Positions 17,030-26,493 are shown, numbered from the stretch's first letter. The stretch is DNA of 64,000 nucleotides from Nitrospirota bacterium (GCA_004296885.1 SCVN01000015.1:1-64000), one strand, 5' to 3'. The notes: generated by a model from the sequence alone, not told the origin. Numbers and translations: made by a program.

Positions 17030-17124
17030 CATCTCGTCTCTCAAAAAACGTATCTCGTATCTCGTGAAGCGTCGTTCGCAGGAAGGCCATCTTTCTTCAC
17101 GCTTCACGCTTCACGCTTCACGCC
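17030..17124. repeat. heptamer-dyad element, CGTATCT / TTCACGC family
   Basis: 17047-17074 has CGTATCT twice then CGTGAAG. 17093-17123 has four perfect TTCACGC-type heptamers, complementary to the GTGAAGCG part. It fills the flhF-flhG spacer and runs into the upstream extension of the flhG frame. Confidence 0.7.
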
Positions 17125-18591
17125 GCTCGCCGCCGGCTTCAACTCCCCATCCAGCAGCAGGTCCGCCACACGCTCCGGCCTGGCAACGTCCAGGTCTTCG
17201 GGGACGCGCTGGCCTGTGCTGAGATAGGAAAGGGGCAAGCCCGTCCGCCCCATCAGATCGAAGATTCCACCGAAACCGCTCGTTTCGTCCAGCTTGGTGA
17301 AGAGCAGCCGATCGATGGGAAGCCCCGCATACCGTATCGCGCCGTCTTTCAAATCCCGCTCCCGGGTCGTGGCGGAGAGCACCAGGTGCGTCTCCAACGG
17401 ATGATCCAAGGCGATCAACCGGCGCAGCTCTTCTATGCCCGCCTCGTCCCGCGGGCTCCGCCCGGCCGTGTCGATCAGGATCAGCTCCGCCTTGCTTCGT
17501 TTGCGAATGCAGTCCAGCGCTTCCTGTTTGGTCAGCGCCACATCCATGGTCACCCCGAGCACGTTGGCGTACATCCGCAGATGTTCCACCGCCGCCACAC
17601 GATAGGTATCCAAGGTAATCAGGGCCACAGACCGTTTCTCCTTGAGGCGATACTGGGCCGCCAGCTTGGCGATCGTGGTGGTCTTGCCCACGCCGGTCGG
17701 TCCGGTAAAGATGACGGTCTTCTTCCAGTCTCCCAACCCCAACAGGGGGCCGCTGACTTTCACCTCCTGTGTCAGCACCCGGTGCAACGCCTGCCGGATC
17801 GCCGACTCGGACCGCAGGTCCGTCGGCTGCAACCGGCGCTGCGCCTCCGCAACCAGGCGGCTCGCCTGCTCCGGCTCCAAACCGGCCCTGAGAAAATGTT
17901 GCTGCCATGCGGCCAGCTGACCGGACGGAGGGGAAAGCGCCGGCTCCGTCTCCAGACGAGGCCGGCCCTGCAGCGAGGACTCCACGAGCCGCCGGAGCCC
18001 TTGCACCTCTTCCTGTATCCGTGCCCATTCCGCACGGCCCCCCGATCCCTGCGCCGCAGCCCGGCCCGGCGGCGCAGCCTGGGAACGCCCCTGGCTCTGC
18101 GCCTGGTGGTCCGGAAACGGCATGTCCGGTTCGCACTCCTCCTGCATCTGGCTGCTGAGCGCCGCCTCAAATCGAGTGTCCCGGTCCGGTTCGTCCCAGT
18201 GCCGGACCGGATCCGCCTGACGCGGCGGCTGCGCCTGACGCGTGGACGCCTGACGGCGCGGCGCCTCTTCGCGGGGAGGCTCCCAGGGTACGATCCGACG
18301 GACGGCTCCGCCCTGCACCCCCTGACGCGGCACCGCAGCCGACTGCTGGCGCTCGCGCGACGAGACGTCGGGCACGCGCTTGCTCGAGCCGCCGGACCGG
18401 TTCCGTAGGGGCAGGGCCTTCGCATCCACCGCGGCCGCGACCTCGACCATGGGCCGCCCGAAAATCCCGAAGACGCCGCTGCCCTTCCGGATTTGTTTGC
18501 TGGACAGGATCACGGCATCGGGCCCCAATTCTTCCTTGATGGACCGGATGGCATCGCTCATCGTCAGGGCCTGAAACGTCTTGATCTTCAT
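17104..18591 (-). CDS. flhF: SRP-type GTPase FlhF
   Basis: 495 residues: an N-terminal B domain (MKIKTFQALTMSDAIRSIKEEL), a long Arg/Gln/Pro-rich linker (about 75-220), then the NG GTPase domain with GPTGVGKTTTIAKLA, DTYRVAAVEHL, LILIDTAGRSPRD and TKLDET. FlhF marks the pole and recruits early basal-body parts. GGAGGAG precedes the ATG. The C-terminal residues (ASGVKREA) run into the adjacent repeat element. Confidence 0.95.
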   Translation of the reverse strand: MKIKTFQALTMSDAIRSIKEELGPDAVILSSKQIRKGSGVFGIFGRPMVEVAAAVDAKALPLRNRSGGSSKRVPDVSSRERQQSAAVPRQGVQGGAVRRIVPWEPPREEAPRRQASTRQAQPPRQADPVRHWDEPDRDTRFEAALSSQMQEECEPDMPFPDHQAQSQGRSQAAPPGRAAAQGSGGRAEWARIQEEVQGLRRLVESSLQGRPRLETEPALSPPSGQLAAWQQHFLRAGLEPEQASRLVAEAQRRLQPTDLRSESAIRQALHRVLTQEVKVSGPLLGLGDWKKTVIFTGPTGVGKTTTIAKLAAQYRLKEKRSVALITLDTYRVAAVEHLRMYANVLGVTMDVALTKQEALDCIRKRSKAELILIDTAGRSPRDEAGIEELRRLIALDHPLETHLVLSATTRERDLKDGAIRYAGLPIDRLLFTKLDETSGFGGIFDLMGRTGLPLSYLSTGQRVPEDLDVARPERVADLLLDGELKPAASGVKREA

Positions 18592-18612
18592 GCGGTCTCC
18601 TCCCCCGCGTCG

Positions 18613-18751
18613 CGTAAACCGTGCACGGTGAAACGTGAATGGTGAATTTCCTCGGCCGCGCCGCCTTCCCCGCTACTGCTTACTGTTCACCATTGACCTT
18701 TCACGGTTTACTGTTCGCCTTTCACTATTCACCATTCACCGTTCACCATCT
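18613..18751. repeat. heptamer-dyad element, GTGAATG / TTCACCA family
   Basis: The left arm (about 18613-18648) has GGTGAAACGTGAATGGTGAA units. The right arm (about 18682-18751) has TTCACCATT, TTTCACGG, ACTATTCACC units ending CATTCACCGTTCACC. It fills the flhA-flhF spacer and resembles the element inside the first gene (2-100). Confidence 0.7.
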
Positions 18752-20855
18752 AGGCCGCTTCTTCGCCGGCCCGGACCGTTTCCAACGCCTGCACCCGTGC
18801 CGCGCCGTCGATCTCGTTCAGCGCCAGGATGGGCACCGTCGGCAGAACCCGTTCAGTCAGCCGCCGCAAGTGCCGGCGCAACGTCGGGGAGCAGAGAATG
18901 ACCGGCTGCTGCCCTTTGGCCAGCACTCGCTCCACCGCCTGCTTGAGCAACGTCAACAGTTTCTGGGCAATGCCCGGCTCCATTCCCCACTGTCCCTGTT
19001 GCGCCGCCGCCGCGACCTGCTCCGCCAGCTTGCGGTCCAGGCGCGGGTCCAGGCTGATGACCGGGAGCATTCCCTCTTGCGTCAAATACTGCCGGGTGAT
19101 CGTGCGGCCCAACGCCTGCCGGGCGGCCTCCGTCAGACTGTCCGGGTCCTTCGTCACCCCGGCCTGATCCGCCACGGCCTCCAGGATCGTGCGCAGGTCG
19201 CGGACCGGCACGCGTTCGCGCAGCAGGTTCGCCAAAATGCGCACGACCGTGCCGAGCGGCAGAAGATTGGGGATCAGTTCTTCAACGAGCTTGGGATGCG
19301 TCTTCACGAGTTCATCCAGCAGGGCCTGCGCCTCCTGGCGTCCGATCAATTCATGCGCGTGGCGCTTGATGACCTCCGAGAGGTGCGTGGCAATGGCGGA
19401 GCTGGTATCCACCACCGTGTAGCCGGCCATCTGGGCCTGTTCGCGGGCCGGCTCCGCCACCCACAGGGCCGGCAGCCCGAACGCCGGCTCCTTCGTGGGA
19501 ATGCCCTGGACCGCGCCCCGCTGGGCGGTCCCCGGATCGATCGCCAGCACGTGCCCCGGCAGGACTTCGCCGCGCACGAGTTCGACCCCTTTCAAGAGAA
19601 TCGCGTATTCGTTCGGCCGCAGTTGCAGGTTGTCCCGGATATGAATGGGCGGGACCAGGAATCCCATGTCCGACGCCGTCTGGCGACGGAGCCCCTTGAT
19701 GCGCTCCAGCAAGGCTCCGCCCTGCTCCCCGTCCACCATGCCGATCAGGCCGTACCCGACCTGCACTTCCATCAGGTCCAGCGGCGTCACTTGCGGAACG
19801 GCATCCGCCTGTTTCGCCGGCACCTCGGCGGCGGTCGCCGCCAGCACGGTGGCCCGCTCGCGCTGCTGCTGGGTCAATTCGTACGCCAGCCACCCGACCA
19901 GCCCCCCCAGCGCGATGAACGCCAGATGCGGCAGGCCCGGCACGAGGCCCATCCCCACCAGGATCACCGACGCCGTGGCGAACACCTTGGGGGACACCAG
20001 GATCTGGTTCGCGATGTCCTGGCCCAGATCCGACTCGGAGGCGGCCCGGGTCACGATCATGCCGGCGGCCGTCGAAATGATGAGGGCCGGCACCTGGGCC
20101 ACCAGCCCTTCGCCGACCGTCAGGAGCGTATACACCTGGGCCGCCGCGGCCAGACTCATGCTCTGCTGCAACACCCCGATCGTCAAACCGCCGATGATGT
20201 TCACCAGGATGATGACCACCGCGGCGATGGCGTCGCCCCGGACGAACTTGCTGGCCCCGTCCATGGCCCCGTAGAAGTCCGCTTCTTCCGCGATTTCTTT
20301 CCGGCGGCGGCGGGCTTCCGACTCATTGATGAGCCCGGCGTTCAGATCGGCGTCGATGCTCATCTGCTTGCCCGGCATCGCGTCGAGGGTGAAGCGCGCG
20401 GCGACCTCGGCGATGCGGCCGGCGCCCTTCGTCACAACGACGAAGTTGATGATCACGAGAATCGTGAAGACGACCAGGCCGACCGTGTAATTGCCGCCCA
20501 CGACGAAATTGCCGAAGGCCCGGATCACCTCGCCGGCCGCCGCCGCGCCTTCGTTCCCGTGGAGCAGGATCAGGCGGGTCGAAGCGATGTTCAGCGAGAG
20601 CCGCAGCAGCGTCACCAGCAACAAGACGGACGGGAACACGGAAAACTCCAACGGCTTGCGTACTTGCATCCCGACCAGCAGGACGATGATCGCCAATGTG
20701 ATGTTGAAGGAGAGCAGCAGGTCCAGGGCGAACCGGGGCAGAGGCAGCAGCATGATCATCAGAATGCCCACCACCGACACCGACATCACCACGTCGGGAT
20801 ATTTCCCGATATTGATGCCTGTCATGGTCTGTTGCTGTGCGCTCATGCCGGCCAT
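18750..20855 (-). CDS. flhA: flagellar export gate protein FlhA
   Basis: 701 residues. About eight membrane helices occupy the first ~330 residues, with the FHIPEP-family signature FTLDAMPGKQMSIDADLN and an RRRRKEIAEEADFYGAMDGA loop. A cytoplasmic domain follows, ending in VLPTVPILALNEIDGAARVQ. FlhA forms the nonameric export gate and docks chaperone-substrate complexes. ATG 20855 is used, although ATG 20846 (MSAQQQTMTG) is also possible. It lies 22 bp after flhB. Confidence 0.96.
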   Translation of the reverse strand: MAGMSAQQQTMTGINIGKYPDVVMSVSVVGILMIMLLPLPRFALDLLLSFNITLAIIVLLVGMQVRKPLEFSVFPSVLLLVTLLRLSLNIASTRLILLHGNEGAAAAGEVIRAFGNFVVGGNYTVGLVVFTILVIINFVVVTKGAGRIAEVAARFTLDAMPGKQMSIDADLNAGLINESEARRRRKEIAEEADFYGAMDGASKFVRGDAIAAVVIILVNIIGGLTIGVLQQSMSLAAAAQVYTLLTVGEGLVAQVPALIISTAAGMIVTRAASESDLGQDIANQILVSPKVFATASVILVGMGLVPGLPHLAFIALGGLVGWLAYELTQQQRERATVLAATAAEVPAKQADAVPQVTPLDLMEVQVGYGLIGMVDGEQGGALLERIKGLRRQTASDMGFLVPPIHIRDNLQLRPNEYAILLKGVELVRGEVLPGHVLAIDPGTAQRGAVQGIPTKEPAFGLPALWVAEPAREQAQMAGYTVVDTSSAIATHLSEVIKRHAHELIGRQEAQALLDELVKTHPKLVEELIPNLLPLGTVVRILANLLRERVPVRDLRTILEAVADQAGVTKDPDSLTEAARQALGRTITRQYLTQEGMLPVISLDPRLDRKLAEQVAAAAQQGQWGMEPGIAQKLLTLLKQAVERVLAKGQQPVILCSPTLRRHLRRLTERVLPTVPILALNEIDGAARVQALETVRAGEEAA

Positions 20856-20877
20856 GTCCCCATCGTCCCCATTGTGA

Positions 20878-21957
20878 TTACAGCGCCCGCTTCCCGCGGG
20901 CGCGGTAGACCAACGCCAGAATCTCCGCCACCGCCCGATACAGGTCCGACGGCACGGCTCCGCCGATTTCGACCATCTTGAACAGCGTCCGCGCCACGAA
21001 CTTGTTCTCGACCACCCGGACCCCGTGCTCGGCCGCCACCTTCTTGATCTGCTCGGCGATGAAGCCGGCGCCTTTGGCGACGACGATCGGGGCCGCCATG
21101 CTCTGGAAGTCGTACCGCAACGCCACCGCCAAGTGTGTTGGATTCGTAATCACCACATCCGCCTTCGGGACCGCCGCCATCATCCGGTTTCTCGCCATCT
21201 GTCGTTGCAAGCTGCGTACCCGCGACTTCAGCAACGGATCGCCTTCCGTCTCTCGATGCTCCTGCTTGATCTCCTCCTTGGTCATCCGGAGGCTCCGCTC
21301 CCACTCAAACCGTTGATACCCATAGTCGGCGGCCGCCATCACCGCGACGGTCAACCCGATCCAGAGCGTCATCTTGTACGCCAGCCCGCCGGCCATCCCG
21401 AGCACGCCGGCCAGGTCGTACTGCACGAGCTGCGGCAGGCCGCCAATTTCATGGCGGATCGCCATGACACCGACCCAGGCGATGACGGTGATTTTCAGCA
21501 CGGACTTGCCCAGTTCCACGACGGACCGCAACGACAACAGCCGCCCGAATCCCGCGATCGGGTCCAGGCGGCTCGGATCCGCTTGCAGGCCGTCGGGCTT
21601 CCAGAGAAAGCCGGTTTGAGCCACGTAAGAGGAGACCCCGAGGACCGTCACCGCGCCCAGGAGCGGGAGCACCAGGCCCAGGGCATCCATGCCGACTTTC
21701 ACCATGAGGGCCTGGACGGCTGTCTGGGACAACTGGCCGTGCAGGCCGGGATCCATCGCCAGCGTGAGCCATTCCCTCATCAACCGGGTCAGACTCGCCA
21801 GGGCCGGCCCGATCAGCCAGTAGAGCACCGTGAGCGCCCCCAGCAGGGTGACCGCCATCGGGACATCCCGGCTGATCGCCACCTGCCCCTTCTTGCGGCT
21901 CTCCTCTTTGCGACGCGCGGTCGCCTGTTCGGTCCGGCTGCCATCCTGCTCAGCCAT
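20878..21957 (-). CDS. flhB: flagellar export switch protein FlhB
   Basis: 359 residues: a charged N terminus (SRTEQATARRKEESRKKGQVAIS), four membrane helices and a cytoplasmic domain with the autocleavage site NPTH in VVITNPTHLAVALRY. Cleavage switches export from hook to filament substrates after a signal from FliK. It overlaps fliR by 8 bp. A separate small FlhB-C-like gene is at 49154-49468. Confidence 0.96.
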   Translation of the reverse strand: MAEQDGSRTEQATARRKEESRKKGQVAISRDVPMAVTLLGALTVLYWLIGPALASLTRLMREWLTLAMDPGLHGQLSQTAVQALMVKVGMDALGLVLPLLGAVTVLGVSSYVAQTGFLWKPDGLQADPSRLDPIAGFGRLLSLRSVVELGKSVLKITVIAWVGVMAIRHEIGGLPQLVQYDLAGVLGMAGGLAYKMTLWIGLTVAVMAAADYGYQRFEWERSLRMTKEEIKQEHRETEGDPLLKSRVRSLQRQMARNRMMAAVPKADVVITNPTHLAVALRYDFQSMAAPIVVAKGAGFIAEQIKKVAAEHGVRVVENKFVARTLFKMVEIGGAVPSDLYRAVAEILALVYRARGKRAL

Positions 21958-22735
21958 GGCCCAGCATCCTCATGAGATCGCGAAGCAGATCTTCCAGGCG
22001 GATGAATTCGGATTCGTACAGACTGAACGTGAACGGGAGCCCGGCGCCCATGACCAGCAGCCCGGCCGTAATCGTCAGGGGTTGGCTCAACAGGAACACG
22101 TTCATTTGCGTGACCGACCGACCGATGACCGCCATACCCAGGTTGACCAGCAGCATCGTGACCATCACGGGCGCGGCCAACTTCAGGGCGATCAGAAACA
22201 TGCCCTGGGAGAGACGAACGATGTCCTGCATCACATTCTCCGACAGGCTCGCGCCGAACGGCACCACCAGATCGAAGCTGCTCGCCACCGCCTGGACCAA
22301 GATAAAATGCGCGTTCAACGACAAAAAGATCAGCGAAGCCAGGAGCGTATAGAGGTGGCTGATGAGCGGCGATGAGTGGGACGTCGAGGGGTCCAAGAGC
22401 TGCGCCATCCCGAGCCCCATCTGGGTGCTCATCATGTCGCCCGCCAACTCGATCCCCGCAAAGAGCAGACTGAGGGCCATCCCGATCACCAGGCCGACCA
22501 GAAACTCGGCCCCCAACCCCAGCGTCATGCGCAGGGGATCCTCCGGCAGGTCCGGCACCCGCACGACCGGCAGCAAGGCCAGCCCCAGGGCCAGCGCCAC
22601 CCCCACCTTGACCGTCGGGGGCACCGAGCGGCTGCCGATGATGGGCATCACGGCCAGGATGCCCCCGATCCGCACCAGCACCACCAGCAGATGTTGAAAC
22701 TGGGGCAAGGCGATGTGGAGGATGTGGGGCATCAT
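21950..22735 (-). CDS. fliR: flagellar export gate protein FliR
   Basis: About 261 residues with six predicted membrane helices, including the FliR-type GLALLPVVRVPD and GEFLVGLVIGMALSLLFAGIELAGDMMSTQMG-like segments. Part of the FliPQR gate. No ribosome site is visible because a heptamer-dyad element (22736-22821) abuts the start; ATG 22735 or 22732 and TTG 22738 are alternatives. It lies in the order fliP-fliQ-fliR-flhB. Confidence 0.93.
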   Translation of the reverse strand: MMPHILHIALPQFQHLLVVLVRIGGILAVMPIIGSRSVPPTVKVGVALALGLALLPVVRVPDLPEDPLRMTLGLGAEFLVGLVIGMALSLLFAGIELAGDMMSTQMGLGMAQLLDPSTSHSSPLISHLYTLLASLIFLSLNAHFILVQAVASSFDLVVPFGASLSENVMQDIVRLSQGMFLIALKLAAPVMVTMLLVNLGMAVIGRSVTQMNVFLLSQPLTITAGLLVMGAGLPFTFSLYESEFIRLEDLLRDLMRMLGHG

Positions 22736-22821
22736 CAATGATGAACGATGAATGATGAGTGATGAACGGCGGAGGGCCGCATTCTACCGTTTATCGTTCT
22801 GCCTTCTGCATGCATCGTTTC
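22736..22821. repeat. heptamer-dyad element, GATGAAC family, touching the fliR start
   Basis: The left arm (22736-22768) has ATGATGAACGATGAATGATG units. The right arm (22787-22817) has TTTATCGTTCTG and GCATCGTTTCC units, partly complementary. It leaves no room for an ordinary ribosome site before fliR. Confidence 0.6.
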
Positions 22822-22822
22822 C

Positions 22823-23092
22823 TCAGTAGGCGTAGTCCGGAATGCTCGTCAGAATGCCGGTCATGAAGCTGATCAGCACGCTCAACATCCACGGAAAAAA
22901 CAGCAACGCCACCACGAACACCGCCAGGATTTTCGGCGCAAAGGTCAACGTGGCCTCGTTGATCTGGGTCATGGCCTGAAACACGCTCACCAGCAGCCCA
23001 ACCGCCAGGCTCAAGCCCAGCATCGGAGCCGAGACTAGCAACGTGGTCTCGATCGCCCGCCGCCCCAGCTCCACCACGATATCCGGATTCAT
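22823..23092 (-). CDS. fliQ: flagellar export gate protein FliQ
   Basis: 89 residues with two membrane helices and the FliQ pattern (LLVSAPMLGLSLAVGLLVSVFQAMTQINEATLTF). AAGGAG lies before the ATG. It forms part of the FliPQR export channel. Confidence 0.95.
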   Translation of the reverse strand: MNPDIVVELGRRAIETTLLVSAPMLGLSLAVGLLVSVFQAMTQINEATLTFAPKILAVFVVALLFFPWMLSVLISFMTGILTSIPDYAY

Positions 23093-23104
23093 GTCTTCTC
23101 CTTA

Positions 23105-23182
23105 AGAGCTAATGGCTGATGGCTTATAGCCGGAAGCGACGCTGTCTTTCTTCTTGCCATCGGCCATTCGCTATTCGCCGTA
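23105..23182. repeat. heptamer-dyad element, AATGGCTGATGGC family
   Basis: The left arm has AGCTAATGGCTGATGGCTTATAG. The right arm has GCCATCGGCCATTCGCTATTCGC. It fills the fliP-fliQ spacer. Confidence 0.6.
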
Positions 23183-23193
23183 TGCTCCCGTCC

Positions 23194-23967
23194 TCAATGG
23201 AAACTCTTCACCATCGAGCCGACGACCAAATACCATCCGTCCGCCAGCACGAAGAGAATCAGTTTGAACGGGAGCGAGATCATGACGGGCGGCAGCAGCA
23301 TCATGCCCATCGACATCAGGACGCTCGCGACCACCATGTCCACGATCAGAAACGGAATGTAGACCAGAAAGCCGATCTGGAAGGCGATCCGTAGTTCGCT
23401 CAGGATGAATGACGGGATGATCACGTGCGTCGGCACATCCTCGACCGACTTGGGTTTCGGCAGCTTGGCCAAGTCGATGAACAGGGCCAGGTCTTTGTCC
23501 CGGACCTGCTTGAGCATGAAGGCGCGGATCGGCGCCAGTCCCCGCTTCAAGGCCTCCTCTTGCGTGATCTGCTCGGCGAACAGGGGCTGCAGCGCGTCCC
23601 CATAGACGGATTGCCAGACCGGCGTCATCACGAAGAACGTCAGGAACAGGGCCAGGCTGATCAGGACCTGATTGGGCGGCACCTGCTGAGTGCCCAACGC
23701 CTGGCGCAGAAACGACAGCACGATCACGATGCGCGTGAAGGAGGTCACCATGATGAGCATGGCCGGGGCCAGGGAGAGGACCGTCAGCAAACCCAGGATC
23801 TGCATGACCACCGAGGTCTGGCCCTTGGCTCCGCCCCCGAGGTCGATAGTGATGGCCGGGCCCTCGGCCCAGAGTTCGACAGCCCAGGCGAGCAGCAGCA
23901 CGGCCAGGCCAAGCGCCAGCGGGAATTTCAGGCGGCGGACCAGGGAGAGCCGATCCGTCCGTCTCAC
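23194..23967 (-). CDS. fliP: flagellar export gate protein FliP
   Basis: 257 residues from GTG 23967, which overlaps the fliO stop by 4 bp (GTGA) and has GAGG 7-8 nt upstream. A cleavable or first hydrophobic segment ([19 protein letters not shown]) is followed by the FliP motifs [19 protein letters not shown] and [11 protein letters not shown], then a periplasmic loop and two C-terminal helices. The open frame extends to 24201, but that part is out-of-frame fliO sequence. Confidence 0.95.
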   Translation of the reverse strand: MRRTDRLSLVRRLKFPLALGLAVLLLAWAVELWAEGPAITIDLGGGAKGQTSVVMQILGLLTVLSLAPAMLIMVTSFTRIVIVLSFLRQALGTQQVPPNQVLISLALFLTFFVMTPVWQSVYGDALQPLFAEQITQEEALKRGLAPIRAFMLKQVRDKDLALFIDLAKLPKPKSVEDVPTHVIIPSFILSELRIAFQIGFLVYIPFLIVDMVVASVLMSMGMMLLPPVMISLPFKLILFVLADGWYLVVGSMVKSFH

Positions 23968-24290
23968 GGAGACACCTCGCGGATCGCCGGGCCGGCGCCC
24001 CGCTTGGCCAGCACCAGCCGGACCTGCTCCGGGTCGCTGACCCGGCCCAGCGACACCAAGCTGTCCGCCGTGGACCCGACGATCAGTAAGTCGCCGGCGA
24101 CGGACACCAACGCCACGCTTTTCTTGGGTCCCAGATAACCGGTGCCCAGCACCTGCACCAAGGGCGTCTCGGCTCCGCCCATCATGCGACCTCCCAGCCA
24201 ACGCCGGGCCGCCAGCGCCAGCAGCATCATGAGCCCCAGCACCGCCGCCAAGGCCGACACCGTTCGGATGAGACTTTCCCAGAAATCCAC
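23964..24290 (-). CDS. fliO: flagellar export accessory protein FliO
   Basis: 108 residues from GTG 24290 with AAGGAG 5 nt upstream. One membrane helix ([21 protein letters not shown], about 9-30) precedes a small cytoplasmic SH3-like part with [25 protein letters not shown]. FliO aids assembly of the FliP ring. The frame extends to 24353 through a repeat element, so the shorter start is used. Sequence is weakly conserved; position between fliN and fliP decides. Confidence 0.88.
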   Translation of the reverse strand: MDFWESLIRTVSALAAVLGLMMLLALAARRWLGGRMMGGAETPLVQVLGTGYLGPKKSVALVSVAGDLLIVGSTADSLVSLGRVSDPEQVRLVLAKRGAGPAIREVSP

Positions 24291-24305
24291 GTCACTCCTT
24301 CGGAA

Positions 24306-24373
24306 ATGCTGAACGATGCATGTCGGACTGAAGGTCCGTCGTTCATCACTCATCGCGCATCATTCATCATTGC
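24306..24373. repeat. heptamer-dyad element, GAACGATGCATG family
   Basis: The left arm has ATGCTGAACGATGCATG; the right arm has CGTTCATCACTCATCGCGCATCATTCATCATT. A short GGAC/GTCC hairpin forms the centre. It fills the fliN-fliO spacer. Confidence 0.6.
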
Positions 24374-24384
24374 CCCTTCGCGCA

Positions 24385-24723
24385 TCACGCCAGTTGCTGA
24401 ATCCGCTCGGTCGCACTCACGACATCGGTCAACCGGATCCCGAATTTCTCGTTCACCACCACCACTTCTCCCCGTGCGACCAGCTTGTTGTTGACGAGCA
24501 CTTCCATCGGCTCCCCCGCCAGCTTGTCCAGCTCGATGACCGACCCCTGACCCAGCTGCAGCAACTCGCGGACCAGCATCCTCGTGCTGCCGAGCTGCAC
24601 CGAAACCTGCATCGGAATGTCGAGAATGAAATCGATGCCGTTGGCCGTGGCCGTGCCGCCTCTCGGCTCCGCCGAGGACAGGGCCGGCGCGGATCCCTGT
24701 TGAACGACCTCCTGATTTCCCAT
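24385..24723 (-). CDS. fliN: flagellar motor switch protein FliN
   Basis: 112 residues. The C-terminal ~75 residues are a SpoA fold: IPMQVSVQLGSTRMLVRELL, LGQGSVIELDKLAGEPM, then VNNKLVARGEVVVVNEKFGIRLTDV. FliN builds the C ring with FliM and FliG and binds FliH. GGAGGAG precedes the ATG. Confidence 0.95.
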   Translation of the reverse strand: MGNQEVVQQGSAPALSSAEPRGGTATANGIDFILDIPMQVSVQLGSTRMLVRELLQLGQGSVIELDKLAGEPMEVLVNNKLVARGEVVVVNEKFGIRLTDVVSATERIQQLA

Positions 24724-24759
24724 ACCCCGCTCCTCCTACTCGACGACCGTTGCTTGCAG

Positions 24760-24825
24760 AATGAGCACCGCCGACCGGCCTGAATCCGAACCACTCATCG
24801 TTCCGCAATCATCATTCATCATTGC
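24760..24825. repeat. heptamer repeat, ATCATTC family, in the fliM-fliN spacer
   Basis: 24793-24825 has CTCATCGTTCC, ATCATCATTCATCATT units. The opposite arm is weak (GAATGAGCACC near 24760), so this looks like a half element. Confidence 0.4.
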
Positions 24826-25796
24826 TACGACAGGACCCGGCTGACACGGAACGCCTGGTTGCCCTTCATCACCACCGCCCCGCCTTCCAGCTTGGGCAGG
24901 CCTTCGACGAAACACCGGATCGGATCGCCCGGGCTCTGTTCCAACATCAGCACGTCGCCCGGACTGAAGTTCAGCACGTCCCGCACCCGTATGCGGGCCG
25001 TCCCAAGCTGGACCGTCGCCTGCACTTCGCACTCCTTCAACTGCTCCGTGAACCGATTCATCCAGGGCGATTCATTCGCGAGGTGCTCGGAGATGAACCC
25101 GGAGCAGAGCTTTTCCTTGATCGGTTCGAGCATCGAGTAGGGATAGACCAGGAACAGGGCGCGCATGCTCTCTTCGATCTGCACTTGCAACTTGATCACG
25201 ACGACGATTTCCGACGCCGCGACCACCATCGCAAACTGCGGGTTGCTCTCCGACCGGACGTGCTGAATCTTGAACGGATGGACCGGCCCCCAGGCCTTCT
25301 GGAGATCCCCGAAGGCCAGGCCGACGATCGTCTTGATGATGCGTTGCTGGATGAGGGTGAAGTCCCGTCCTTCCGGCTTGACGTGCGTCTGCTCGTTGCC
25401 GCCGAAAAAATGGTCCACGAGCAAATAGACGAGCATGGCATCCATCACCAGCAGCCCATGGCCCCGGAGCCCGTCCACGTGGAAGATGTTCAGCGAGGAC
25501 GGCATCGGAAACTTTTTGACGACCTCCCCGAACTTGACGATCTGCGTGGATTCGATGGTGAAGTCGATCACCTTGCGCAACGCATTCGCCCAGGAGAGCG
25601 CCGCCAGCCGGATGAACCGGTCGTTGATCATGTCCAGGGTGGGCATCCGGCCCCGGATGATCCGTTCCTGGTTCAGCAAGTCGTAGCTCTGGGTCCCCGT
25701 GGGCGGCGCCTCCTCCTTGGGCGTCGTATCGACGTCCCCGGAAACCACCCCGTTGAGCAGCGCATCGACTTCGTCTTGGCTGAGAATTTTTTCCAT
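24825..25796 (-). CDS. fliM: flagellar motor switch protein FliM
   Basis: 323 residues. The N terminus carries the CheY-binding motif LSQDEVDALLNGV. A middle domain has LRGHGLLVMDAMLVYLLVDHFFGG, and a C-terminal SpoA domain has VQLGTARIRVRDVLNFSPGDVLML. It transmits CheY-P signals to the rotor. The first codons follow a GCTGATG-family repeat, with only a weak ribosome site. Confidence 0.96.
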   Translation of the reverse strand: MEKILSQDEVDALLNGVVSGDVDTTPKEEAPPTGTQSYDLLNQERIIRGRMPTLDMINDRFIRLAALSWANALRKVIDFTIESTQIVKFGEVVKKFPMPSSLNIFHVDGLRGHGLLVMDAMLVYLLVDHFFGGNEQTHVKPEGRDFTLIQQRIIKTIVGLAFGDLQKAWGPVHPFKIQHVRSESNPQFAMVVAASEIVVVIKLQVQIEESMRALFLVYPYSMLEPIKEKLCSGFISEHLANESPWMNRFTEQLKECEVQATVQLGTARIRVRDVLNFSPGDVLMLEQSPGDPIRCFVEGLPKLEGGAVVMKGNQAFRVSRVLS

Positions 25797-25798
25797 TT

Positions 25799-25850
25799 TT
25801 AGCTCTTAGCTGTCAGCTTCCGGATCATGGCTGAACGCTGATGGCTGTTT
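25799..25850. repeat. heptamer-dyad element, AGCTGTCAGC family
   Basis: TAGCTCTTAGCTGTCAGC faces GGCTGAACGCTGATGGCTG around a short loop, in the spacer between fliL and fliM. Confidence 0.6.
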
Positions 25851-25860
25851 GCTTCTTCAC

Positions 25861-26430
25861 TTACTGGACGACGAACTCGGTGAAATAGGCGGTCTTCACG
25901 CCGCTCTTCGGCAGAGCGCTGTTCACACGGTTGATGATCTCGTCGCGGAGCTGAAATTTGCCTTGGGTAGTGCGGAGGCTGGCGACGTCCTTGCTCGTCA
26001 ACAGGATCAGGATGGCGTCCCGCACCTGCGGCAGGCGTGCGGCGATCTCATCCTTGCTCTCCGGCCGGTCCAGGTCCAGTTTCACGGTCAGCTTCAGATA
26101 GCGGACCTCCGCATCGGCCAGGTTCACAATGAACGGATCCAAGTCGAAGATCGCCGCCGGAGCGCCTTTCTCCCCCCCCGCCTTGGCGGCATCGCCTCCA
26201 TGTCCGGCTTCACTTCCGTGCCCGGCTGACGATGCGCTTCCATGCGCCTCCGCCGCCGCCGGAGCCTGCCCCTGTCCGCTGAGCTTGAGCACGGCAAAGG
26301 CTCCCCCGAGTCCGAGCAACAGCGCGCCCAAGCCGATCATGATCAACATCTTCATAGACGTGCCCTTGCTCGGGGCAGCAGGCTTTGCGTCTTTGTCTGC
26401 CGGTGCATTTGCTGCTGATGCGTCTGCCAT
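25861..26430 (-). CDS. fliL: flagellar basal-body protein FliL
   Basis: 189 residues from ATG 26430 (MADASAANAPADK), which has AAAGGG 7 nt upstream. One membrane helix (MKMLIMIGLGALLLGLGGAFAVL, about 25-47), then an Ala/Gly/His-rich linker and a periplasmic domain with FDLDPFIVNLADAEVRYLKLTVKLDL, the FliL hallmark. FliL surrounds or stabilises stators. First gene of the 12-gene run to fliA, led by a near-perfect sigma-54 promoter. Confidence 0.94.
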   Translation of the reverse strand: MADASAANAPADKDAKPAAPSKGTSMKMLIMIGLGALLLGLGGAFAVLKLSGQGQAPAAAEAHGSASSAGHGSEAGHGGDAAKAGGEKGAPAAIFDLDPFIVNLADAEVRYLKLTVKLDLDRPESKDEIAARLPQVRDAILILLTSKDVASLRTTQGKFQLRDEIINRVNSALPKSGVKTAYFTEFVVQ

Positions 26431-26476
26431 AGCCATACCCTTTCGATTAAGGAGTGGATTCCGTGGCTGGGACCTG

Positions 26477-26493
26477 TGCAATGGGTGTGCCAC
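26477..26493 (-). promoter_or_regulatory. sigma-54 promoter of the fliL operon
   Basis: The minus strand reads TGGCAC-ACCCA-TTGCA, an exact match to the core -24/-12 consensus. Predicted +1 near 26466 leaves a 36-nt leader before fliL. Confidence 0.9.

Noticed and set aside
18639-20981. Plus-strand open frame of 780 codons opposite flhA
   Set aside because: Antisense to a clear FlhA; Arg/Gln/His/Asp-rich with no domain, and its start lies in a repeat element.
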